Below the pieces are notes generated by a model. It was not told the DNA's origin and made no database searches. It saw nothing but the letters and a program-made list of their open reading frames with translations. Positions 25,201 to 32,191 of a stretch of DNA of 64,000 nucleotides are shown here, piece by piece. Position numbers and translations under genes: made by a program. The stretch's first letter is position 1; every line of letters starts with the position of its first letter. Source of the DNA: Granulicella sapmiensis (GTDB lineage: Bacteria; Acidobacteriota; Terriglobia; Terriglobales; Acidobacteriaceae). The stretch covers positions 62,001-126,000 of the forward strand of contig JAMFSR010000035.1 of the NCBI GenBank assembly GCA_026225395.1, written 5' to 3'.

Positions 25201-25905
25201 TGTCTTGAACTCTGCGATCGAGTCAGGACTTGGATAGGTATAGAGGGTAAGGTTCGCACCGCGATCAAGGTTGTCCGCACCGTCGATCGTCCATCCATTA
25301 GAGGTGGTACGACCGCCATTGACCGAAAAAGCCACCGTGCTTGAGGCGCCGTCAACTCCGACCGGGCCGCGAGCCAGCTGATCCGTGCCACCTCCGAAAC
25401 TAACACCGGGTTGCAGGTTGATCAGACTTTCATAGTTGCGTGTACTCATCACCAACTCGCCAATCTGATCGGAGTTGATCAAACCGGCTGATGTAGCGTC
25501 TTGGAGATTGACGCCTGCTTCATCGGCGGTGACTGTGACGCTAGCGCTCATGTCACCGGGGATCAGCGCGCGGCTGACCGTGAGGGCATCGCCGACGTGC
25601 AGCGAGAGGGTGGTTACCGTGCTGGTCTTGAATCCGCTGTCGGTTATCTTCACCGAGTATATGCCGAGCGGCAGGGCCGTCGCAGTGTAGAAGCCGCTGC
25701 CGTTGGTGGTGAGCGTGCGCTCCACATGGTTGCGGTCGGTATTGATCAGCACAACCGTAGCGCCCTTGATTACAGCGCCGGTGGAATCGGTAATCGTTCC
25801 GCTAATGCTGCCGGATGTCGCGTCCTGCGCGAGCCCAGCAGTGGCAAGACCGGCGACCAGGGTGAGAACGAACAGACAACACGCGATTTGCAAGGATTTA
25901 CGCAA
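22207..25905 (-). CDS. TonB-dependent receptor, Oar-like, with carboxypeptidase-regulatory domain
   Basis: The 1232-residue product starts at TTG 25905, seven bases after GGAGG, giving a signal peptide (MRKSLQIACCLFVLTLVAG to LAQ). Residues about 30-115 are a CarboxypepD-regulatory domain (SGSISGTITDSTGAVIKGAT). A plug follows with GQIDVVTKSGTNSIHG, then FGGPVYIPKIYDGRNKTFFF and the long barrel ending in FAGKFSF. It probably binds and imports a polysaccharide fragment or peptide. No SusD-like gene is adjacent. It is divergent from a MurR/RpiR regulator, with a perfect palindrome between them that may be the operator. Confidence 0.93.
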   Translation of the reverse strand: MRKSLQIACCLFVLTLVAGLATAGLAQDATSGSISGTITDSTGAVIKGATVVLINTDRNHVERTLTTNGSGFYTATALPLGIYSVKITDSGFKTSTVTTLSLHVGDALTVSRALIPGDMSASVTVTADEAGVNLQDATSAGLINSDQIGELVMSTRNYESLINLQPGVSFGGGTDQLARGPVGVDGASSTVAFSVNGGRTTSNGWTIDGADNLDRGANLTLYTYPSPDSIAEFKTLRGQYSAQFGRNASGQIDVVTKSGTNSIHGTAYEYIRNDDFDANGYVNDFLGSKISPYRYNDFGFSFGGPVYIPKIYDGRNKTFFFVSEDFLRQISYAANVAALVPMASERTGDFTQSGVKIGTTWTTGPVNVCTAYTTNTATQVNTCTATGTKVTNISPTAAAYLKDLYSRIPTPNVAYDLAHNLDPHTILSSFRNVLNDDNTVVRIDQQFGQRLTIFYRYLHDNFPEVLGQGQFTTSPIPGANTTSVVNPGTQHLGHGTYVFSPTLLLNVGYAFSNGNIVSTPAGFLGSAQSPDINTPLPYADTVALVPSVAVSGMSSLAGSVAYTDHGTNHQAFGDLTKTWRNHTFIAGFSYNHYQKLENNTTGTQGSFGFGVDTAFPIVPVNPTYAAGTSGEAQAFANFLTGNANSGFSQLSKDPVTDIKSALYEGFIQDNWKATRRLTLNLGVRYAYYGQPWDARGQLSNFDPATYTAGAAPTIASTGLICFTAPCTQAGSNVGLATTPNGAADYNGINYINGIIFNGPSAANNNQASPYGNKVGSAQNTNFAPRFGFAYDVFGDGKTSFRGGYGWSFDDAEVSYYETTVFNNPPAVATYSVAQTSFDSAAGGALTALSTTPGRIQAVPLNYQTPYVQQYSLDLQQEITPTLIMDVGYFGDHGTHLLGALELNQPAAGAWQGKVQPSNSGSACIDPDTNAQSFLNSTCDRVLNQIKPYLGYFAVDGLRSIFSSNYNSLQVKVTKKFKGKSFFDANYTWSRDLTNAQADYSGFVQNIYNINADYGRAAVDRTNVLNLDAVYELPWYREQKNLVGRLVGGWELSGIYAIDSGLPLTISASSAYSPSYNLPGSGVNILNGRTNTGYETDNAGLSVLGNTNAGLRPNQIGDPNSGDGMKIHNKTYENALWFNTGAFAAPSPSSNIPGTAKRGTIQGPGFNRADVGIFRNFRIYNRLAFQFRAEAFNAANHTNVNSVSTAIGSATTFGQVTGYRDARILQFAGKFSF

Positions 25906-25912
25906 GGAATTT

Positions 25913-25917
25913 CCTCC
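25913..25917 (-). promoter_or_regulatory. Ribosome-binding site that selects a TTG start for the TonB receptor
   Basis: GGAGG on the minus strand is seven bases before TTG at 25905. The nearest in-frame ATG (25947) lies upstream of this site and would put 14 polar residues before the signal peptide. Confidence 0.75.
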
Positions 25918-25964
25918 AACGACCCGATTGAAATTTACCAGCCCCAAGAGAAGCCGAAAAATGA

Positions 25965-25983
25965 ACCAAGTGTTTCACTTGGT
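25965..25983. promoter_or_regulatory. Operator-like perfect palindrome upstream of the TonB receptor
   Basis: ACCAAGTG-TTT-CACTTGGT has two perfect 8-base arms and a 3-base spacer. It is centred about 68 bases upstream of the receptor TTG start and about 320 bases from the regulator start. Confidence 0.6.
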
Positions 25984-26291
25984 ACAGAATGTTCAGTGTT
26001 AATGCGACGTTATTCCAGCTGTAATCATGTGTCAAGTCGATTCTGCATCTGGATGCTCAAATCTGTTGCGGAAATCGAGCTACATTGCTCATCCAGAAAG
26101 GCCATATCCATTGCAGGATGGACGAAATCAGCTGCGGGATTCCATGGTTAGAAAGATACAGATGTTTCAAAAAATCATGTACCGTTGAGTGCATCGGTCA
26201 AAATATAAGGTGGAATTTCATTTCATTCACAGATTCTTTCGCCCTATCTGATTCGCCCCTTTGGGCTATACCCTTCGAGGAACGTGTGTCT

Positions 26292-27173
26292 ATGCGAAAC
26301 AAAAAAGAACCGAGGAGCTCCCTGACGCTGCAACCGGGTTCGGATCTTCGGCTTAGCGATCTCAGTGAAAAGCGTCAGCACATCATCAGACCTGTCTTAG
26401 AGAGCCCGCGCGAGTTCGTGCTCCTCAATGTGCGCGATATGGCGACGCGTTTGGGCACCGCGCCGGCGACGATTGTTCGGATCGTCCAGAGTCTCGGTTT
26501 CGATAGTTACAAAAGCTTCCAGCATTACCTTCACGATCTGTCGGTTACCAGCTCGACCATTCTCGACAGCATGCAGTCTGCGGGAAATTCGATCCAAACA
26601 CCCAAGTTTTTAAAGGGATCGAGGAAACAGATTCAGGAAAACCTCGAGTTCATCACGGACCGCATCGACCTTCACCAGGTGCTGAATATCGCGATCCGGA
26701 TTCATGAAGCCAAACGCGTTCTGCTGCTTGGCGGCGATATGGCTTCGGCGCTGGTGGAGTACATGGAGTATCACCTGACCATCGCGGGCCTTCCGGTGAT
26801 CGCTGCTGTCACGCCGGGACGCGCGTCCCATCTTGTGCGCTCCTGCAGCGAGGACGATGTTGTGATCGGCATCAGCTTTCGGCGCGGCCTTCGTATGACG
26901 ATCGAAGGCATTCAGAAGGCGAGAGAGAACAACGCATACTGCATTGGCATTACCGACTCGGTACTTTCGCCGTTGGCTCGCTTCTCTAATGAACTCGTGA
27001 TTGTGCCGATTAACAGTCTGTCCTTTGCAGCAAGCTATGTCGCGCCGATTGCACTGATCGATCTCATTACCGCGGGCGTTGGGAACCTGCGACGAAAGCA
27101 GGTCGTCGATCGCCTGAAGGAAGCGGACCAGGAACAGAAGCACGGCTATCGCTGGTATCAGGCTGAGTCTTAG
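26292..27173 (+). CDS. MurR/RpiR family transcriptional regulator with SIS domain
   Basis: The 293-residue protein (from ATG 26292) has an N-terminal helix-turn-helix of the RpiR type (REFVLLNVRDMATRLGTA, then TIVRIVQSLGFDSYKSFQ) and a C-terminal SIS sugar-phosphate-binding domain (AKRVLLLGGDMASALVEY, EDDVVIGISFRRG). The region upstream of 26292 is open but lacks family sequence. GAGG at 26277-26280 serves either ATG 26292 or GTG 26286. Family members sense phosphosugars and control their catabolic genes. It is divergent from the TonB receptor, which is the most likely target. Confidence 0.9.
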   Translation: MRNKKEPRSSLTLQPGSDLRLSDLSEKRQHIIRPVLESPREFVLLNVRDMATRLGTAPATIVRIVQSLGFDSYKSFQHYLHDLSVTSSTILDSMQSAGNSIQTPKFLKGSRKQIQENLEFITDRIDLHQVLNIAIRIHEAKRVLLLGGDMASALVEYMEYHLTIAGLPVIAAVTPGRASHLVRSCSEDDVVIGISFRRGLRMTIEGIQKARENNAYCIGITDSVLSPLARFSNELVIVPINSLSFAASYVAPIALIDLITAGVGNLRRKQVVDRLKEADQEQKHGYRWYQAES

Positions 27174-27188
27174 CCGCACGGTATAGGA

Positions 27189-28244
27189 CTAGCGAGTGGC
27201 AGGTGGCAACTCGATGGCCTTTGGGGGAGAGGGCCAGTTCGTTAAGCCATCGGGGCTCCAGGAGGTCACAATCTCGCGCGCGATTTTCGCGATCGTCAGT
27301 TCCCCCTCCTGCTCGGCGCCCCAGGAGTGGTCTTTATTGTTGAACGTAAAGCACGCAATGACCACCATGCCGTTCTTTGTCGAGATGGCCGCTATGTCGT
27401 TGCGTACGGCGTCAAGCGAACCGGTCTTATTGGCGATCGAGTCTCCCGTCGCTCCCGGCATTGCGTCTAGATAACGCGGCACCGCATTGCGGTAGAACTG
27501 CCAGTGCAACATCTTCAGCGCTACGCCGCACAGCGCTGCATCGTCAGCCCGTGCCGGTGCGCCGGGTTCGGCGACGTCACATGTAGCGATCTTCGTCATC
27601 AACTCCGCCATCTCGCGTGCGGTTGTCTTGCCCAAACCAAATTTCTTTTGATCCGCCGGCATGTTGACGCCGGCTGGGGCTGGACGAAAAACCTTCTTAT
27701 ATAGATAGGTATCCTTCAGGCCCAGCGTGGCAAGCCGGCGGTTAACATTGTCAATTCCGACGTAATCCATCGCCAAGTTAGCACCGCTGTTGTCGCTCAT
27801 TACGATCATCATCGTGAGCACATCTTTCAAGGTCAGAGAAAGAGAAGCATCAAACATCAGCAGAACGCCCGACCCCGGCACCTGATCGTCTTTGGTGAGC
27901 GCGATCTTGTCCTCAAAATGCGCTTTGCCTTCGCGTACCTGTTCGAGCGCCTCATAAAGAATCGCCAGCTTGATTACCGAGGCTGTCTGCACGGGCGTAT
28001 CGGGGGCAAGCGCTACGGTTTCATGCGTCTTGAGGTTCTCGGCGAACAGCGCGACATCTCCATGATGTTGCGCCGCGATTGCCTTCACGCGATCAGCCAG
28101 GGGCGAAGAATTTGCTGCGACTTGACCCACGGCGAATACGATCGAAAACGCGAACGAGATCAAGCCAACACAGGAACGAAAAAGAAGAACACGCATGGCC
28201 TGTATTCTAAGCCACATCTGCGCGATGGCCATGATGTTGAGCAT
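27189..28244 (-). CDS. Class A beta-lactamase-fold serine hydrolase, apparently lacking the Glu166 base
   Basis: The 351-residue exported protein has the three class A signatures: TASVIKLA (SxxK, Ser89), SDNSGAN (SDN, Ser150) and NKTGSLDAVRND (KTG). The omega loop, where class A enzymes have ExxLN about 36 residues after SDN, reads KKVFRPAPAGVN and has no Glu. Without that base, deacylation of a beta-lactam should be poor, so a peptidase or penicillin-binding role is possible. The ATG at 28244 overlaps the stop of the upstream kinase gene (TAATG). The internal ATG at 28196 gives a more usual signal peptide (MRVLLFRSCVGLISFAF) and may be the real start. Confidence 0.82.
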   Translation of the reverse strand: MLNIMAIAQMWLRIQAMRVLLFRSCVGLISFAFSIVFAVGQVAANSSPLADRVKAIAAQHHGDVALFAENLKTHETVALAPDTPVQTASVIKLAILYEALEQVREGKAHFEDKIALTKDDQVPGSGVLLMFDASLSLTLKDVLTMMIVMSDNSGANLAMDYVGIDNVNRRLATLGLKDTYLYKKVFRPAPAGVNMPADQKKFGLGKTTAREMAELMTKIATCDVAEPGAPARADDAALCGVALKMLHWQFYRNAVPRYLDAMPGATGDSIANKTGSLDAVRNDIAAISTKNGMVVIACFTFNNKDHSWGAEQEGELTIAKIAREIVTSWSPDGLTNWPSPPKAIELPPATR

Positions 28245-29698
28245 TACGCTAGCGCGCTAGTGGTTGCAGCCGCCGGCACCGTAAACGTAAAAACAGATCC
28301 GTGCCCTGGCTGGCTGGTGACGGTGATTTCTCCCCCATGCGCTTCGGTAATCGATCGGCTGATCGCCAGCCCCATTCCGGTGCCGGTGGTGCCTTCGCTT
28401 TGCGATCTCGCCCGGTAAAAGCGCTCAAAAACCAACGCCTGTTCTGAAGGATCGATCCCTATCCCGCGGTCCGCCACACTCACGGCAACATGCTCTCCAT
28501 CCATAACCGCGGAAACGGTAATTGGCGAACCGATCTGCGAGTACTTCGCGGCATTCTCCAGCAAATTGCAAATGACTTTCTTCAGGAACTCGCCATCGGC
28601 AATGACCTGGATATCCGCCGGAACCTGGACCCTGACGGGATGACTCTGGCCTACCGCTGCACAAACTTCGAGTGCCTCTTCCACGAGTCGAAGAACATTC
28701 ACCGGCCCGAAGTGCATTTGCACCTTCTGCGCGTCCAGCTGCGCCATCTCCACCGCTTCGGAAACGAGCCTGTTCAGGCGGTCGCTTTCTTCATCGATGA
28801 TGGTGATCAGCTCGCGGCTGCCTTCCGGGCCAACGTTGCCTTCCAGCAATGCAGTAGCCGCGCCCTTGATCGAAGTGAGCGGAGTTCGCAGTTCGTGGGT
28901 GACGGAGTCGATCATCAAGGTCCGAAGCCGCTCGCTTTCCTTCGCCGCCTCACCTCTGGCTACGTTCTCCAGTGCCTGCGCGCGGTCCATCGCCAGCGAG
29001 ATCAGGCCGCCGATCGCTTCCCCTGTCTTGCGCGAAAGCGTTGTGCCACGCAACAACAGCAGCCCGCGCGGACGTACCCCGCTCCGCAGCGGCACCTGGA
29101 GTTCATCGCCGTCCTCATGCACCCCCGTCATCGCCAAAGACAGTTGTCGAAGATGCGGAATCTCTGCCTCAAAGATCTCATTCGCACCCGCCCGGTAGAG
29201 CCGGTCTCCCTCAAGCAAATAGACGATAGCCAGTCTCGCTTCCGTAACGCTCGCTACGGCCAGTGGAAGCGAACTCAGCAAGGTCGCGGAGCTATCAGTT
29301 TGGAGTAACTCACGGCTCAAACGAAACAGCACTTCCAGCTCATTCTGCCGCAGCTTTGCTTCGCCAGCCTGAGTCCGAGCCCTTTCCGAAAGCCGACTCG
29401 CGATGACGGCTGTGGCCAGGAACGCAAAAAGGGCCAGCCAGTTTTGAGGATCGGAGATGACAAACGTGCCGATGGGCGGTAGAAAGAAAAAGTTGTAACA
29501 GGCCGTAGCCGCGACGGACACAGCAATGGCATATCGCAATCCCCAGAAGGCGGCTAACAGCAGGATGAGCAGCAGCAAGGTCAGCGCAACCGTGGTGGGA
29601 TTGACGTGGAACCAGCGTTTGTACACGAAGACTATGCAAAAAAGAGTCGCCGACGCCAACATCCAGCGAGCGATAACAACAATCCGGCGCGCATCCAT
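28244..29698 (-). CDS. KdpD-like sensor histidine kinase (DUF4118 membrane domain, GAF-like region, kinase)
   Basis: The 484-residue protein resembles the C-terminal part of KdpD. It has four membrane helices in residues 10-105 including CYNFFFLPPIGTFVISDPQN of DUF4118, a GAF-like region (about 120-245), then the kinase: DSVTHELRTPLTSIKG (His268), NLLENAAKYS, DRGIGID, FERFYRA and GTGMGLAIS. The N-terminal KdpD nucleotide-binding and USP domains are absent, which is common in acidobacterial relatives. No response regulator gene is near. It starts nine bases after the epimerase stop and overlaps the beta-lactamase-fold gene, so it is in the same operon. Confidence 0.9.
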   Translation of the reverse strand: MDARRIVVIARWMLASATLFCIVFVYKRWFHVNPTTVALTLLLLILLLAAFWGLRYAIAVSVAATACYNFFFLPPIGTFVISDPQNWLALFAFLATAVIASRLSERARTQAGEAKLRQNELEVLFRLSRELLQTDSSATLLSSLPLAVASVTEARLAIVYLLEGDRLYRAGANEIFEAEIPHLRQLSLAMTGVHEDGDELQVPLRSGVRPRGLLLLRGTTLSRKTGEAIGGLISLAMDRAQALENVARGEAAKESERLRTLMIDSVTHELRTPLTSIKGAATALLEGNVGPEGSRELITIIDEESDRLNRLVSEAVEMAQLDAQKVQMHFGPVNVLRLVEEALEVCAAVGQSHPVRVQVPADIQVIADGEFLKKVICNLLENAAKYSQIGSPITVSAVMDGEHVAVSVADRGIGIDPSEQALVFERFYRARSQSEGTTGTGMGLAISRSITEAHGGEITVTSQPGHGSVFTFTVPAAATTSALA

Positions 29699-29707
29699 GC
29701 CAGTATT

Positions 29708-30772
29708 TTACGGCACACCCTTCCGCGTTCGGGGAGGATCTTCCGTCGTTATCTCCCATACCGATGAATCCGTCCGGACTGATTCCTTCCGCTGCACATC
29801 GGCCTTGAAACCCTGGTATGTCAGACCGGGCAAGGTCAGATCAACCCGCAGCTTCCATTCGAGAGAACAACCTGGGGCTAGTTTGATTGCGAGACCGGCT
29901 CGCTCGGAGTCCGATAGGGTATTGCATGGCGCTGTGGTGGGCTCCAGTGCGACCGCGAATTGCTTGGGCTCCGCTCCTGCGACAGGCCAACCGCCGAAGC
30001 AGAGCCAGATGCCAAGATAAGGCAACCGCGACGAGTCGAAAGAGACGATAACCCCCTGCCCTACGCTTCGACGGAAAAGCCCGCAGCGGCCGACCTCTAG
30101 CTTGCGCGTGTAGATCATCTCAGCCGTCTCATGGTGAGGCGACAAAGCTACGCTCAGGTCTCGCAAACCTTTCTTGCTCTGGAGTGCAGGCCACTGCAGG
30201 AAGCCTCCGTTGCGTACCATGGCCTCATCTCGGGAATACGAAAGCGTCACATCAACAACTTCGGGCGGCAAGACCACACGGTCTCCGGCTTCTACAGCAA
30301 ACAGTGGATGCCATGCATATAGGAAGGAGAGCGACTCCGATCCGACGTTGACGACTCTATAGCCAAGCGAGAGCGATGCATTGTGAACCTCGACGACTCT
30401 TTCAAAGCGAAGCGGGCGGCTGAAGCCAATTGCATGCATCTCAAGCCGTCTGCCGGCGAGCGAATCCACTTCCCAGTGCAACTGCCAGAAGTCTCCGTGA
30501 TCCGGTGCAGGACCGCCGGTGCAGTCGCCACAAGCCCCAACTGTGGGAAGACATTCCTCAGCTCCAGCACATGGACCATGCTGGAAGGAAACATCGACGC
30601 CGGGTTCGATAGCCGGGCGCCCCGGTCGGGCCTGCGTAAGAAACTCCAATCCAGACTGGACGCTGCGCAGTGACGCGATCCTGCCACCTTCTTGCGGGAC
30701 GACGGTCACTTCAATCTCATCGGTACTCAACGTGACAGGCTCTATACGTGCCAGTGGGCTAGAGGACAACAT
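29708..30772 (-). CDS. Aldose 1-epimerase-like protein
   Basis: The 354-residue product, read from ATG 30772, has the beta-sandwich pattern of galactose-mutarotase-like proteins: IEVTVVPQEGGRIASLRS at the N-terminus, a central block with LYAWHPLFAVEAGDRVVLP containing a candidate catalytic His, and a C-terminal segment YLGIWLCFGGWPVAGAEP with FAVALEPTTAPCNTL, a position where family members have the catalytic Glu. It lacks a signal peptide, so the role is likely cytoplasmic conversion of sugar anomers. Its start overlaps the end of the sugar porter gene by 14 bases. An upstream in-frame ATG at 30895 would extend it 41 residues inside the porter gene and is not favoured. Confidence 0.78.
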   Translation of the reverse strand: MLSSSPLARIEPVTLSTDEIEVTVVPQEGGRIASLRSVQSGLEFLTQARPGRPAIEPGVDVSFQHGPCAGAEECLPTVGACGDCTGGPAPDHGDFWQLHWEVDSLAGRRLEMHAIGFSRPLRFERVVEVHNASLSLGYRVVNVGSESLSFLYAWHPLFAVEAGDRVVLPPEVVDVTLSYSRDEAMVRNGGFLQWPALQSKKGLRDLSVALSPHHETAEMIYTRKLEVGRCGLFRRSVGQGVIVSFDSSRLPYLGIWLCFGGWPVAGAEPKQFAVALEPTTAPCNTLSDSERAGLAIKLAPGCSLEWKLRVDLTLPGLTYQGFKADVQRKESVRTDSSVWEITTEDPPRTRKGVP

Positions 30773-32189
30773 GTGCACCGATCTCTTCCAACGACTGGCC
30801 CTTGGTTTCGGAGACAAAGAATCCAACGAAGATTGCACCCAGAAGACAGATGACTCCATAACCGGTGAAGGTACCTCCTGTTCCAAGTGCCGCATTCAGG
30901 ATCGGAAAGGAATAGGTGAGCGCGAAAGAGGCGATCCAAAGAGCTGCGATAGCAGCTGAAACTCCCTGAGAGCGAATCTGGCTGGGAAAGATCTCAGTGA
31001 TGAGAACCCAAACGACCGGGGCGAGTGTAAGCGCGTAGCAGGAAATCGCGCTTAGTGTCAGCAGCAGGACCGCACCACCTCTCCAGTGGGCGTGGTAGGC
31101 CCACGCGCATAGCAGGTGCGATGTTCCGATACCGATACAGCCGAAGAGCATAAGCGGCCGGCGGCCAACACGATCGACTAAGAGCATCGCCAAGATCGTA
31201 AACACTACATTGATTGATCCGGTGATGATGATGTTGAGGAAGATATCGTTCGCGCCATAACCAGCCTCTTTGTATACTTCAGCAGCGTAGTTGAAGAGTA
31301 TGTTGATGCCCGTCCACTGCTGCAACACAGCTAACGTGATTCCTATCATCAAGACCCGCAGCACGGCAGGGCGGCGTAGCAGCTCGCGCCATCGCAATCT
31401 TCTTTGAGCTCGCGCTATGTTCAATGCATTTTTAATAGCATTTCGTTCAACGTCCGCGTAGTGCTCTCCTCCGATGCGCGTGAGCACGGTATAAGCTTCG
31501 CGCTCCCGTCCTTGCGCCAGCAACCAGCGTGGGCTCTCCGGAATGAAAAGGGACGCAAGGGTAAAGACGATTGCCGGTATTGCTACCGCGCTGAACATCC
31601 AACGCCATCCTGTCTGGACGTTCCATGTCTGGATCATCGCGGACGAAATCAATCCAACGGGGACAGGACGGGCGATTCGCCAGTTTGCAACTTGCGCAAG
31701 AAGGATGCCAAACACGATGGCGAGCTGATTGAGACTGATCAATCGGCCGCGAATATCCGATGGGCTTATCTCAGCTATGTAGAGCGGAGAGACATTGGAA
31801 CTCAGCCCTATCGCCATTCCACCAGCGATCCGCCAAAGGATGAAGGCGTTGAAGCTATAGGCCCATCCGGTTTCGACCGAGGAAAGCGCGAAGAGGATCG
31901 CGGCGGTTAGTAAGAGCTTTTTTCGCCCGAAGCGCTCCGCGAAGTAACCCGCCGCAAGCGTGCCGATGAGACAGCCGAGCAACGCGCAACTGTTTGCCCA
32001 TCCCACGACCGTGGGTGAGGTTAGATGAAAGTAAATCTCATAAAACTGGCGCGCGCCGCCGATGACAACCCAGTCGTAACCAAAGAGCAGGCCGCCAAGA
32101 GCTGCAACCGCAGCCAGGCCCCAAACGTAGATCGAGCGATCGGCAGGCACGGCTGATGTAGTTTCCGATCTTGCGATGGTGCTTTGCAT
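30759..32189 (-). CDS. Sugar porter family MFS transporter
   Basis: The 476-residue protein has 12 membrane segments and sugar-porter signatures: GGLLFGYDWVVIGGA in helix 1, ERFGRKK between helices 2 and 3, RIAGGMAIGLSSNVSPLYI in the first half, PESPRWLL after helix 6, QQWTGINILFNY in helix 7, and SETKGQSLEEI near the C-terminus (usual form PETKG). It resembles XylE-type H+ symporters for monosaccharides. It begins two bases after the DUF5107 gene and overlaps the epimerase gene, which suggests uptake and anomer conversion of one sugar released by the operon enzymes. Confidence 0.93.
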   Translation of the reverse strand: MQSTIARSETTSAVPADRSIYVWGLAAVAALGGLLFGYDWVVIGGARQFYEIYFHLTSPTVVGWANSCALLGCLIGTLAAGYFAERFGRKKLLLTAAILFALSSVETGWAYSFNAFILWRIAGGMAIGLSSNVSPLYIAEISPSDIRGRLISLNQLAIVFGILLAQVANWRIARPVPVGLISSAMIQTWNVQTGWRWMFSAVAIPAIVFTLASLFIPESPRWLLAQGREREAYTVLTRIGGEHYADVERNAIKNALNIARAQRRLRWRELLRRPAVLRVLMIGITLAVLQQWTGINILFNYAAEVYKEAGYGANDIFLNIIITGSINVVFTILAMLLVDRVGRRPLMLFGCIGIGTSHLLCAWAYHAHWRGGAVLLLTLSAISCYALTLAPVVWVLITEIFPSQIRSQGVSAAIAALWIASFALTYSFPILNAALGTGGTFTGYGVICLLGAIFVGFFVSETKGQSLEEIGAHVVL

Positions 32190-32191
32190 TG

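Larger units (their letters stand above)
25906..26291. promoter_or_regulatory. Divergent regulatory region, TonB receptor / MurR-RpiR regulator
   Basis: This 386-base gap has lower GC than its flanks, lacks coding signals and holds the promoters of two divergent genes. It contains the 19-base palindrome at 25965-25983 and the ribosome-binding sites of both genes. Confidence 0.6.

Noticed and set aside
27189..28244. Beta-lactamase regulated by the BlaI/M56 pair
   Set aside because: The pair lies 8 kb away in another operon, the M56 protein lacks a penicillin-binding domain, and no copy of the palindrome is seen near the beta-lactamase-fold gene.
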